Shown: positions 6,476 through 12,829 of the stretch, piece after piece
Layout of the letters: every line of letters starts with the position of its first letter
Position numbering within the stretch: the first letter of the stretch is position 1
DNA from: a virus
Length of the DNA stretch: 37,435 nt
IMG/VR virus record: IMGVR_UViG_3300035180_000470
Coordinates: 1-37,435 of that record
Strand: one strand, 5' to 3'
Notes under the pieces: model-generated
Seen by the model: the letters and a program-made list of their open reading frames with translations, nothing else
What the model was told of the DNA's origin: nothing
Databases searched by the model: none
Translations under genes and position numbers: made by a program

Positions 6476-7276
6476 ATGGCTACCTCCCTGAACGGCTGGT
6501 CGGTCATCCCCAGTTCGTCGTCCCCGCTGCTCCGCGTCATCGCCATTCCCGGCACCACGAAGAAGGTCCGGGTCCGGGCCGAGATCGCTCCCGTCTTCGC
6601 GGCGGCGCTGTCCCTGGTCCACCAGCACGTCATCAACCTCAACCCCGGCACCACGGCGGGGTACTGCTACCGGCAGGCCCGGATGTCGAACGGCTTCTCG
6701 AACCACGCCTCCGGCACCGCCGTGGACATGCGCTACGACGTGTGGACGGCGGCGCACAAGCAGTTCGCCACTCCCGACCAGATCCGGGCCATGCACGCGA
6801 TCATGGACCAGTTCCGGACTACGGCCGGGAAGCGCATCTTCGGGTGGGGCGGGGACTGGTCTTCCGCGTTCCTTGACGACATGCACCTGGAGATCGGTCA
6901 GGACTGGCAGCCCGGCGTCGGCTCGTTCGTCAGCGCCGTCGATGTCCAGAACGTCCAGAAGCGTCTGCACATCGACGCGAACGGCCACTTCACGAAGACC
7001 GCGCCGACTGTGCCCACCGGCCCGCACACCCCGGCGCACGCCCTCACGAAGATCCCGCCGTTCCCTGGCGCGTTCAAGGTGGGCGCACACGGCCCGTACG
7101 TGAAGTCGCTCCAGACCGGCCTGGTCCGACACGGCTTCAAGTTGGTCTGCGACGGCAAGTTCGGTGCGCAGACGAAGGCGGCCGTGGTCGCCATTCAGAA
7201 GAAGAACCGGAAGTTGCAGCCTGCGGACGGCATCGTCGGCCCCGTCTTCTACAAGACGTTCGCGGTCGCGATCTGA
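6476..7276 (+). CDS. Endolysin: M15-type peptidase with peptidoglycan-binding domain
   Basis: 266 residues from ATG 6476, four bases after the holin stop. Residues about 70-140 carry the M15 (VanY/DD-carboxypeptidase-like) zinc signature: SNGFSNHASGTAVDMRYD supplies H77 and D84, and FLDDMHLEI supplies H137, with D134 as likely catalytic acid or partner. Residues about 198-262 match a peptidoglycan-binding domain 1 repeat (VKSLQTGLVRHGF, CDGKFGAQTKAAVVAIQKKN, DGIVGPVFYKTF). It should cleave peptide cross-links or stems in the host wall. No signal peptide, so export depends on the holin. Confidence 0.9.
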   Translation: MATSLNGWSVIPSSSSPLLRVIAIPGTTKKVRVRAEIAPVFAAALSLVHQHVINLNPGTTAGYCYRQARMSNGFSNHASGTAVDMRYDVWTAAHKQFATPDQIRAMHAIMDQFRTTAGKRIFGWGGDWSSAFLDDMHLEIGQDWQPGVGSFVSAVDVQNVQKRLHIDANGHFTKTAPTVPTGPHTPAHALTKIPPFPGAFKVGAHGPYVKSLQTGLVRHGFKLVCDGKFGAQTKAAVVAIQKKNRKLQPADGIVGPVFYKTFAVAI

Positions 7277-7279
7277 GAC

Positions 7280-7322
7280 GCCGCCCGGCGCGCGTGGATC
7301 AGGGCTGATCGCGCCGGGCGGC
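7280..7322 (+). terminator. Hairpin terminator after endolysin
   Basis: Perfect 13-bp inverted repeat GCCGCCCGGCGCG / CGCGCCGGGCGGC (7280-7292 and 7310-7322), 17-base loop, four bases after the endolysin stop. No U-tract follows, as is common in actinobacteria. Confidence 0.8.
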
Positions 7323-7346
7323 ACAAGATCGGCGGCAAGACGTGTC

Positions 7347-7356
7347 AACGTCCGTT
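7347..7356. promoter_or_regulatory. Dispersed palindromic operator, copy 4
   Basis: AACGTCCGTT within TGTCAACGTCCGTTGTC, between the lysis terminator and the gene at 7438. A TATCTT at 7374-7379 could be a -10, but no matching -35 is clear. Confidence 0.65.
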
Positions 7357-7437
7357 GTCGTCTCCAGATTCGCTATCTTGCTTCGCATCGCCGATCTGCC
7401 GATCTTCTGAGCACAGGACCGGACCACTGGAGGACTT

Positions 7438-7725
7438 ATGCCGCGCGTCATCAGCGGAACACTCGTCGCGAGCACCCCGCAGACCATCACCCTCGACGCG
7501 GCGTACTCCTACGTGGAGGTCACGAACGTCAACGGGGCAGCCCCGCTGTACTTCTCCGTCAACCAGACCGCAGCCCCCACGGTGGGTGGCAACGACTGTG
7601 AGGTCGTCGTGGCGTCCTGGCCGAAGTTGTGCGTCAACGCACCCGGCGTCACCGCGACCGTCGTGAAGGTCATCTCCTCCGGGGCGACGACGTTCACCGT
7701 GTCGGGGCGCGGCGAATCCGCGTAA
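7438..7725 (+). CDS. Small strand-rich protein, probable virion component
   Basis: 95 residues from ATG 7438, with GGAGG Shine-Dalgarno. It alternates short hydrophobic and Ser/Thr stretches (ISGTLVASTPQTITLDAAYSYVEVTNVNG; PLYFSVNQTAAP), typical of small β-sandwich structural proteins of phages. It has two cysteines and no membrane segment. It ends in TAA six bases before the NIDO-like gene and probably shares its transcript. No family recognised. Confidence 0.6.
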   Translation: MPRVISGTLVASTPQTITLDAAYSYVEVTNVNGAAPLYFSVNQTAAPTVGGNDCEVVVASWPKLCVNAPGVTATVVKVISSGATTFTVSGRGESA

Positions 7726-7731
7726 CCCGCC

Positions 7732-8724
7732 ATGACGCTGTTCACCAACAGCCCGACAGCGTCCCTCGGTTACACCGGTTCCGTCCGCAGGAACCGTGCC
7801 ATCGTCGGTGACGCCAGTTGGTACACCGGCACGCTCACCGGGGACGAAAGCCACGTCGATGTGACGATCCCGTTCACCATCAACTGGTTCGGGTCATCGT
7901 CCACCACCATCGGAATCACGACCAACGGAGCCCTCAGCCCGACAGGCGGGTACGCCCAGTACCTCTACGACTTCACGGCGAACAGCAACGGCTTCTCCCA
8001 GGATGCACTGTGCGTTCTCAACAACGACGCCGACACCTTCTGGACCGGCGTCCCGGTCCGGTACGGGTTCAAGACCGCCGCGTTTGAGGGCCACGATGCC
8101 CTCGTCGTGCTGTGGGACGACCTCGCCAACTTCAACGCCTACCGCTCGCCCAGCGGATTCAGCACGCCCTTCGCCACCCCGTTCGCCTACGCCAGCGGCC
8201 GGAGCACCTCCTACGACAACCCCGGCACGAACCAGTTCCAGGTGCTAGTGGTGAATCGCAACGATGTGCAGCCTGGGGCGTTCGACGTGGTCTACAACTA
8301 CGGTCGCGTCAACTGGGTCTACAACTTCGACTTCCTCACTGTGGGCTTCTCCACCACGAACGGAGCGGCGACCGGGTACTGGTACGACCACCCGGACACC
8401 GGGGGTCTCTGCGGCTACACCGGGGTCGGGTCCTACACCCTGACGGACTACCCCGGAACCTCTACCACTCACGCCCTCGTGGACGGCGGGGCGCGGGAAC
8501 TGGTCAGTCAGTCCTTCGATGTGACCGTCAACGAGGCCGCGTTCCCTCTCTCCCCCTCAGGTGGGACGGTGCCAGGGCGCTTCATCTTCCGGTTCCGGAG
8601 CACGACCACATCCTTCCCCGGAGTCTCCGCACACATGGACTTCGCGGCGTACCCGCCGCTGGAGGTTCTGATCGAGCGGGGCTTCACCCCGGTCCCGGCT
8701 CAGCGTCGGGCGTTCAATGCCTGA
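7732..8724 (+). CDS. NIDO (nidogen-like) domain protein, probable virion surface or tail protein
   Basis: 330 residues from ATG 7732; Shine-Dalgarno weak. Residues about 40-220 follow the NIDO pattern: a strand ending TTNGALSP, then YDFTANSNGF, then D-rich FWTGVPVRYGF, HDALVVLWDDLANF, TNQFQVLVVNRNDVQPGAFDVVYNYGRVNWV and VGFSTTNGAATGYW. NIDO is an extracellular domain of animal nidogen and mucins and also occurs in bacterial surface proteins. The C-terminal 100 residues are a second strand-rich part. In this place, between lysis genes and other surface-type proteins, a host-surface-binding virion role is plausible. Domain assignment is from pattern memory only. Confidence 0.65.
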   Translation: MTLFTNSPTASLGYTGSVRRNRAIVGDASWYTGTLTGDESHVDVTIPFTINWFGSSSTTIGITTNGALSPTGGYAQYLYDFTANSNGFSQDALCVLNNDADTFWTGVPVRYGFKTAAFEGHDALVVLWDDLANFNAYRSPSGFSTPFATPFAYASGRSTSYDNPGTNQFQVLVVNRNDVQPGAFDVVYNYGRVNWVYNFDFLTVGFSTTNGAATGYWYDHPDTGGLCGYTGVGSYTLTDYPGTSTTHALVDGGARELVSQSFDVTVNEAAFPLSPSGGTVPGRFIFRFRSTTTSFPGVSAHMDFAAYPPLEVLIERGFTPVPAQRRAFNA

Positions 8725-8800
8725 TCCGTGGACGTGCGCTGGCTGCGGTCGGCGCTTCGGCGTGCCCAGCCTCGCCCGCGATTGCGAGAAAGGACACGAG

Positions 8801-8810
8801 AACGCTCGTT
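8801..8810. promoter_or_regulatory. Dispersed palindromic operator, copy 5
   Basis: AACGCTCGTT in GAGAACGCTCGTTGACACC, the consensus form, in the gap before the gene at 8857. TTGACA (8809-8814) overlaps the right arm; a -10-like TACCTT at 8844-8849 lies seven bases before ATG 8857 but is too far for this -35. Confidence 0.65.
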
Positions 8811-8856
8811 GACACCTTCCTGGTGTAACCGCTCATGGTGTTCTACCTTCATCACC

Positions 8857-9021
8857 ATGAGTGAGTGCAAGCACGAGACCGGGCAGACCAACCGAACCTG
8901 TGGCCGGGCCTCCACGTACAACAACGCGCCATGCCGTGGACCCAAGTGCACGGAGGCCATCCGGCTCATCCGCGTGGACCAGCGCTCCGCAGCGAAGGCC
9001 AACATGCCGAAGAAGAAGTGA
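8857..9021 (+). CDS. Small cysteine-rich basic protein
   Basis: 54 residues from ATG 8857. There is no Shine-Dalgarno; a TACCTT -10-like hexamer ends eight bases before the ATG, so a leaderless transcript is possible. Cysteines at MSECKHETGQTNRTCG and APCRGPKC could bind one zinc, and the C-terminus is basic (AKANMPKKK). It heads a run of small genes (8857 to 10582). Function unknown; a nucleic-acid-binding miniprotein is plausible. Confidence 0.6.
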   Translation: MSECKHETGQTNRTCGRASTYNNAPCRGPKCTEAIRLIRVDQRSAAKANMPKKK

Positions 9022-9035
9022 CGAGAGGAGCCGTC

Positions 9036-9140
9036 ATGGCGACTGCAACCTGTTCCAACTGCGGCAAGGAGATCGGCACCATGACCGATCCCAGCGGCAA
9101 GACTGTCGCGCACCCGTGCGGCCACTGTGGAGGCAACTGA
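9036..9140 (+). CDS. 34-residue zinc-ribbon miniprotein
   Basis: From ATG 9036, with GAGAGGAG upstream. Nearly the whole protein is a single zinc ribbon: CSNCGKEIG, then CGHCGGN. The stop overlaps the next start (TGATG). The following gene begins with a similar CGNCGKELA ribbon, so the two may have arisen by duplication. Function unknown. Confidence 0.65.
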   Translation: MATATCSNCGKEIGTMTDPSGKTVAHPCGHCGGN

Positions 9141-9364
9141 TGGACGCGAGCCTGCCCCGAGTCATGAGCGTCGAGACGCGCCCGTGCGGCAACTGCGGCA
9201 AGGAACTGGCCGTGAACACGTGGGCGGACGGATCAACGTCCGTTGTCGCCTGCGACACGTGCTGGCCTGCCACCGAGAAGGCATCCGCAGCGGCGGCTCC
9301 GGTCGTCCGCGAGGTCGCCACCCCGGCCGCCGTCGAGGAGGTCGCTCCCAGTGTCGAAGGGTGA
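9140..9364 (+). CDS. Zinc-ribbon protein with Ala/Pro/Val tail
   Basis: 74 residues from ATG 9140, with GGAGG six bases upstream and TGATG overlap. Residues about 14-40 form a ribbon (PCGNCGKELA ... ACDTCW), and the last 30 are Ala/Val/Pro/Glu-rich (AAAAPVVREVATPAAVEEV), the same bias as the acidic protein at 9794. A copy of the palindrome (9235-9244) falls within the ribbon's coding sequence. Function unknown. Confidence 0.65.
   Translation: MDASLPRVMSVETRPCGNCGKELAVNTWADGSTSVVACDTCWPATEKASAAAAPVVREVATPAAVEEVAPSVEG
9235..9244. promoter_or_regulatory. Dispersed palindromic operator, copy 6 (intragenic)
   Basis: AACGTCCGTT in GATCAACGTCCGTTGTCGCC, inside the zinc-ribbon gene 9140-9364. Confidence 0.5.
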
Positions 9365-9782
9365 CAACCCGGCCCACACCGCAGGGGCTACGGCCGCTGC
9401 GGACGTGGCGGGCTTCTCCACTCTGACCCCGGTCGGCAACCCGGCTGAGTCCCCCAACCTGTCCCTGCTCAACGCTCAGCGCGTCGCAGCGGGCAAGTCG
9501 GCCCTGGTCGTCCCGGCCACGATGGTCGCTCCGGTCGCCACGGCGGGCTCCCTGTCGTGCTCGGTGGCGTTCACGCCGCTGGTCATCACGAACCAGGCTG
9601 CGATCACGAACTACACGGTGACCTCGTCCCCTGGTGGGTTCACCAAGTCGGGCCTGACCAGCCCGCTCGTGGTGACTGGCCTGACCGCGCTCACGGCGTA
9701 CACCTTCACCATCGTCGCTACGAACATCGTCGGGAACAGCATCGCTTCCCCGGCGTCCAACTCCGCTACCGCCACAGCCTGA
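9351..9782 (+). CDS. Fibronectin type III-like protein
   Basis: 143 residues from GTG 9351, within the end of the previous gene; GAGGAGG lies about ten bases upstream. The N-terminal 50 residues are Ala/Gly/Asn-rich (LSLLNAQRVAAGKSALVVP). Residues about 58-143 follow the Fn3 pattern: SLSCSVAFTPLVITN, ITNYTVTSSPGG, LTSPLVVTGLTALTAYTFTIVATNIVGN and a final ASPASNSATATA. Fn3 domains are frequent on phage virion surfaces, where they aid weak attachment to carbohydrates. No signal peptide is seen. A decoration or tail appendage role is likely. Confidence 0.7.
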   Translation: MSKGDNPAHTAGATAAADVAGFSTLTPVGNPAESPNLSLLNAQRVAAGKSALVVPATMVAPVATAGSLSCSVAFTPLVITNQAAITNYTVTSSPGGFTKSGLTSPLVVTGLTALTAYTFTIVATNIVGNSIASPASNSATATA

Positions 9783-9793
9783 CAAGGAGCACC

Positions 9794-10582
9794 ATGAGCG
9801 AGAACCCGCCCGAGGAGATCGTCGTCGAGGAGATCATCGTCGTCGAGGAGATCGTGCGCTACGACCCGAACCCGGCGTTCACGAACCCCGACCTCGTCGC
9901 CCCGGCCCCGTTCGTGGTCGCTGACCCGGTCGGTGGCCCCGTGGACGAGGCCGACGTGACGCTGCTGGCCCAGCAGTGGATGGACGCCCCGGAGCCCCTG
10001 GAGGGCTCAGAGGCCGCGTTCATCAAGGCCGACATCACCGCACAGGCTGAGGAGATCTCCGCTGCCCGTGAGGAGGAGGCCGCCGCCGCCGCCGCTCCGG
10101 CGGTCGAGGAGGCTCCCGTGGAGGAGACCCCCATCGCGGACGCCGCTGCGGCTGCCGTGGAGGCTGCTCCGGCCCTGGAGGCTGCTCCGGCCCCCGAGGC
10201 TGCCCCGGTGGTCGAGGAGGCTCCCGTGGAGCCCACCCCGGCTCCTGAGCCCGTCGTGGAGGCTCCTGTGGTCGAGGCTGTCCCCGTCGAAGCCGTGGCC
10301 GAGGCTCCGGCTCCCGTGGTCGAGGAGGCCGCTCCCGTCGTGGAGCCGGTCGTCGAGGCCCCTACTGACCCCGCTCCCGTCGAGGCTGCCCCCGTAGCCG
10401 AGCCGGTGGCGGAGGCCGCGCCCGTGGTCGTCACCGACCCGGTCGTGGATGCTGCCCCGGTCGCGGAATCGGCCCCGGCAGACGCTCCGGTCGAGGCTGT
10501 CCCCGTGGACGCCCCGGTTGCCGATCTCCAGGTCGTTGCCGACCCGGCTCCGGTGGATGTCCCGGTGGACCCCACCGCCTGA
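9794..10582 (+). CDS. Acidic low-complexity Ala/Pro/Val/Glu-rich protein
   Basis: 262 residues from ATG 9794, with AAGGAG Shine-Dalgarno. Residues 1-30 are very acidic (EEIVVEEIIVVEEIV). Residues 30-95 are normal in composition and include TLLAQQWMDAP. From about 95 to the end it is almost only A, P, V and E in imprecise repeats such as APVVEEAPVEPTP and VVEAPVVEAVPVEAV. There is no Lys in the tail. It should be extended and strongly negative, perhaps a linker, a surface polymer or a DNA mimic. Antisense open frames here are composition artefacts. A hairpin terminator follows. Confidence 0.65.
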   Translation: MSENPPEEIVVEEIIVVEEIVRYDPNPAFTNPDLVAPAPFVVADPVGGPVDEADVTLLAQQWMDAPEPLEGSEAAFIKADITAQAEEISAAREEEAAAAAAPAVEEAPVEETPIADAAAAAVEAAPALEAAPAPEAAPVVEEAPVEPTPAPEPVVEAPVVEAVPVEAVAEAPAPVVEEAAPVVEPVVEAPTDPAPVEAAPVAEPVAEAAPVVVTDPVVDAAPVAESAPADAPVEAVPVDAPVADLQVVADPAPVDVPVDPTA

Positions 10583-10597
10583 CCTAGCGGAGCGGAC

Positions 10598-10631
10598 GAG
10601 GAGCCCCTGGCCTAGCGGCTGGGGGCTCCTC
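10598..10631 (+). terminator. Rho-independent terminator
   Basis: Perfect 10-bp stem GAGGAGCCCC / GGGGCTCCTC (10598-10607, 10622-10631) followed by the T-rich TCTGTTCT, sixteen bases after the acidic-protein stop. Confidence 0.8.
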
Positions 10632-10670
10632 TCTGTTCTACTTCCCGACATGGACAACGAGGAGCAACTG

Positions 10671-10913
10671 ATGATCACCGACATCGTCGAGTCCGAGCCC
10701 ATGAAGGGATCACTGGGTAAGAGCAAGTGGGTGGAGATCCTGGGGAGCGCTGATGACGATGAGCACGGACCGGTGGTCCGAGTCCCGAAGGGCATCTGGC
10801 ACTCCCACACGCTGGCAGTGAACGGCGGCTGGGTGGTGTCCCTGTACATCAGGGACGACAACGCGCGTTCGCAGCCAGATTCCTCAAGTTCTTCTGGCGA
10901 ACCCCTTGCCTAG
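10671..10913 (+). CDS. Small acidic unknown protein
   Basis: 80 residues from ATG 10671, chosen because GAGGAG lies seven bases upstream; ATG 10650 in the same frame would add seven residues and follows a TGTTCTACTT motif. The core (SKWVEILGSADDDEHGPVVRVPKGIWHSHTLAVNGGWVVSLYIRDDN) looks folded and strand-rich, and the end is Ser-rich. It ends in TAG; read-through would add 27 residues. A palindrome (10860-10869) lies in the coding part. Function unknown. Confidence 0.6.
   Translation: MITDIVESEPMKGSLGKSKWVEILGSADDDEHGPVVRVPKGIWHSHTLAVNGGWVVSLYIRDDNARSQPDSSSSSGEPLA
10860..10869. promoter_or_regulatory. Dispersed palindromic operator, copy 7 (intragenic)
   Basis: AACGCGCGTT in GACAACGCGCGTTCGC, near the 3' end of the gene 10671-10913, upstream of the transglycosylase promoter region. 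Confidence 0.45.
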
Positions 10914-11043
10914 GGTCTTGCACCGGTTGATATGCTCCGGCTGCGCTCCGAAGGTCGCTTCGCCCGGAGCAACCAGTCCATACTTAGACTGTTATAGGGC
11001 GAATCTGCGACAAACTTTGGTTGACGCCATGACTGCGATGCGC

Positions 11044-11059
11044 TTGACCTTTCGGTCAA
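11044..11059. promoter_or_regulatory. Palindrome TTGACC-TTTC-GGTCAA upstream of transglycosylase gene
   Basis: Perfect 6-bp arms around a 4-base centre, 22 bases before ATG 11081. TTGACC could be a -35, but no -10 is well placed. Could be an operator for another regulator or an RNA hairpin. Confidence 0.4.
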
Positions 11060-11080
11060 CGACCCGCGAGAGTAGTCTTC

Positions 11081-11626
11081 ATGGATGCTCCCCAAAGGAG
11101 AAGTCATGGGCCTAAATCACTCCACGGTCTCGTCGGTGCTGTTCTTCTGCTTGGCGGTGGCCTGTGCGTATCTGCTGGGTCGGATCAGCACCCTGTGGTC
11201 GCGTCGGTGCCTTCGTCCGCGAGATCGACGCATCCAGAAGTCGTCCCCCACGTGTATGGCACCCATGAACCTGTCCCCCGACGAGCAGCGCGAGTGGATG
11301 TCCGCGTGGTTCGCGCATCCCACGCCGTCAAGGCAGCGCGCCAAGCACCTCATCTGAGCGCCAGCGCCTGGGTCGAGTCGGTCCGCCGCTGCATCGTGCA
11401 CCGTGAGTCACGCGGCGACTACCGCGCGGTGAGCCGGGAGACGTACCACGGGATGCACGCCTATGGCGCGTACCAGTTCCAGGATCCGACGTGGCACTCC
11501 ACGACCGGCCTGCGCGGGCACGCCAGCAACTACTCGAAGGCGGTACAGGACGCCGCCTTCTTCAAGAAGTTCGCGAACGGTCGCGGACGCATGGCGTGGA
11601 ACTTCCCGCGTCATCAGTGCTGGTAG
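11081..11626 (+). CDS. Transglycosylase/lysozyme-like protein with N-terminal signal or anchor
   Basis: 181 residues from ATG 11081. Residues about 94-181 match the small actinobacterial transglycosylase-like fold (Rpf/lysozyme family): SAWVESVRRCIVHRESRGDY with E109 as the probable catalytic acid, then MHAYGAYQFQDPTWHSTTGLRG and YSKAVQDAAFFKKFANGRGRMAW. Residues about 15-32 (LHGLVGAVLLLGGGLCV) could be a signal peptide or anchor. It would cut glycan strands, either at lysis or during entry. The start lacks a clear Shine-Dalgarno, and the first 90 codons overlap another plausible gene (11106-11357), so a later start such as the GTG near 11303 is possible. Ends in TAG. Confidence 0.7.
   Translation: MDAPQRRSHGPKSLHGLVGAVLLLGGGLCVSAGSDQHPVVASVPSSARSTHPEVVPHVYGTHEPVPRRAARVDVRVVRASHAVKAARQAPHLSASAWVESVRRCIVHRESRGDYRAVSRETYHGMHAYGAYQFQDPTWHSTTGLRGHASNYSKAVQDAAFFKKFANGRGRMAWNFPRHQCW
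11106..11357 (+). CDS. Small membrane protein overlapping the transglycosylase N-terminus
   Basis: 83 residues from ATG 11106, which has a strong AAGGAG Shine-Dalgarno six bases upstream. Residues about 7-27 (VSSVLFFCLAVACAYLLGRI) are a transmembrane helix, followed by a basic stretch (WSRRCLRPRDRR) and a polar end (NLSPDEQREWMSAWF). Third-position GC is high in this frame, supporting coding. It is nested in another frame inside 11081-11626, reminiscent of the overlapping Rz/Rz1 spanin genes. The function is not known. Confidence 0.55.
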   Translation: MGLNHSTVSSVLFFCLAVACAYLLGRISTLWSRRCLRPRDRRIQKSSPTCMAPMNLSPDEQREWMSAWFAHPTPSRQRAKHLI

Positions 11627-11633
11627 GAGCATC

Positions 11634-11996
11634 ATGCGCAAGATCCGCGTCGACAAGGCCGACCTCATCGTGAAGATCCGCGAGGAGCGGGCCAAGCACA
11701 AGGCGCTCTACGACGAGGCCGTGATCGCCTACACCGAGAAGTTCGTGGAGGCTGCCCAGAAGTTCGCGGAGGAGTCCGTCAACCGGGCGCGTCGGGGCGA
11801 GGGTTTCGTCCAGTTTGGCTGGCTTCCGGTGCCCGAGGAGCACACCGAGGACTTCGACCGGGCGCTCCAGATGCTCGACTGGGAACTCGGCGATGCGGTG
11901 GACCTGGACGAGGCGGACTTCGCCACCCTGGTGCAGAACCAGTGGGGCTGGGCTCGGGCGTTCGCGTCGAACACTACGTCCTACACGGTGAGGTAG
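11634..11996 (+). CDS. Unknown helical protein
   Basis: 120 residues from ATG 11634, with TAGGAG seven bases upstream; the TAG of the preceding gene is part of that site. Mostly helical and charged (KADLIVKIREERAKHKALYDEAVIAYTEKFVEAAQKFAEE), then a conserved-looking part WLPVPEEHTEDFDRALQMLDWELGD and NQWGWARAF. I recall this WLPVP-EEHTEDFDRALQML pattern in many actinophage proteins of unknown role. Ends in TAG, two bases before the next start. Confidence 0.7.
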   Translation: MRKIRVDKADLIVKIREERAKHKALYDEAVIAYTEKFVEAAQKFAEESVNRARRGEGFVQFGWLPVPEEHTEDFDRALQMLDWELGDAVDLDEADFATLVQNQWGWARAFASNTTSYTVR

Positions 11997-11998
11997 CG

Positions 11999-12403
11999 AT
12001 GGCCGAGAACGACATCCCGCAGAGCATCTACATCCGCCTGTCGACGGGGACGACGAGCGCGGCGGAGGCCATGAAGACCCTCGGCGAGACGATTGGAGCC
12101 ATGAACATTTCACTCAAGCCCTCACCCAGCATCTCGTCCGGCGTCAACTCGAACACGCTCAACGTGACCAACGGCCCTGTCCCGCTCAAGTCCGTCAACA
12201 CCTGGACCACCCAGCAGGCGTGGCCCGTGGGCTCGGTTCACCGGGTCGACTCCCAGACCTGGCAGGTCGGGGATGAGCAGATCGCGGAGTTCGCCCTCAT
12301 CGCATTGGTGAAGGAGTACCGGCGCAGGCAGGACATGATCGCGAACCGGCCGAAGTTCACCTCCGTCGAGCAGGCGGAGAAGTGGCTGGAGGCCGCGTCG
12401 TGA
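11999..12403 (+). CDS. Unknown protein ending in the shared W-motif
   Basis: 134 residues from ATG 11999, with GGTGAGG upstream. The N-terminal 70 residues are Ser/Thr-rich and strand-like (SGVNSNTLNVTNGPVPLKSVNTW). The second half has a helix (AEFALIALVKEYRRRQDMIAN) followed by PKFTSVEQAEKWLEAAS, one of five copies of this terminal segment. The stop overlaps the next start (GTGA). Function unknown. Confidence 0.65.
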   Translation: MAENDIPQSIYIRLSTGTTSAAEAMKTLGETIGAMNISLKPSPSISSGVNSNTLNVTNGPVPLKSVNTWTTQQAWPVGSVHRVDSQTWQVGDEQIAEFALIALVKEYRRRQDMIANRPKFTSVEQAEKWLEAAS

Positions 12404-12801
12404 CCGAGCAGGGCGGGCTTCCGACACCGGGCGGTCCGCCTCCTGCCGGTAAGGCTCCCGTTCCGCGCACCACCCGTGGCCGCGCCCACCTGGGCGTTCC
12501 ACAGAACATGATGAAGCCGTTCCCACGGCGGGCGCGGGTCCAGATCGAGATGGATACCAGCCAGATCATCGAGTACGTCATCGACGTGGCGGACATCCAT
12601 ATGGACTACAACGCCGGGGCGTATCAGGCTGGGATGTACGCGAATCCGACCACGACTCCCGCCGAGGTCGACCTTCGGATCCGGGGCTACGTCTCGTCCG
12701 GGGAGTGGAAATACCCTGAGCCCAGGCCGATCTCGGTTCCCCGCTTCGACACGCCGGATCAGGCCCAGGAGTGGCTGGACGCGCAGTCCAAGACCGGATA
12801 A
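12400..12801 (+). CDS. Unknown protein ending in the shared W-motif
   Basis: 133 residues from GTG 12400, overlapping the upstream TGA. It has a disordered Pro/Gly-rich start, then QIEMDTSQIIEYVIDVADIHMDYNAGAY and a strand-rich part, and ends PRFDTPDQAQEWLDAQ, the most divergent of the five shared segments. It sits directly after another carrier of that segment, suggesting that the two are divergent duplicates. Ends in TAA. Function unknown. Confidence 0.65.
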   Translation: MTEQGGLPTPGGPPPAGKAPVPRTTRGRAHLGVPQNMMKPFPRRARVQIEMDTSQIIEYVIDVADIHMDYNAGAYQAGMYANPTTTPAEVDLRIRGYVSSGEWKYPEPRPISVPRFDTPDQAQEWLDAQSKTG

Positions 12802-12824
12802 CCTTGTCCATGAGGACAAGGAGG
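12802..12824 (+). promoter_or_regulatory. Hairpin covering the ribosome site of the LexA-like gene
   Basis: Perfect 8-bp inverted repeat CCTTGTCC (12802-12809) / GGACAAGG (12814-12821) with a 4-base loop. The Shine-Dalgarno AAGGAGG (12818-12824) is half inside the right arm, six bases before GTG 12830. Folding would hide it and limit translation. Confidence 0.65.
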
Positions 12825-12829
12825 CCACA

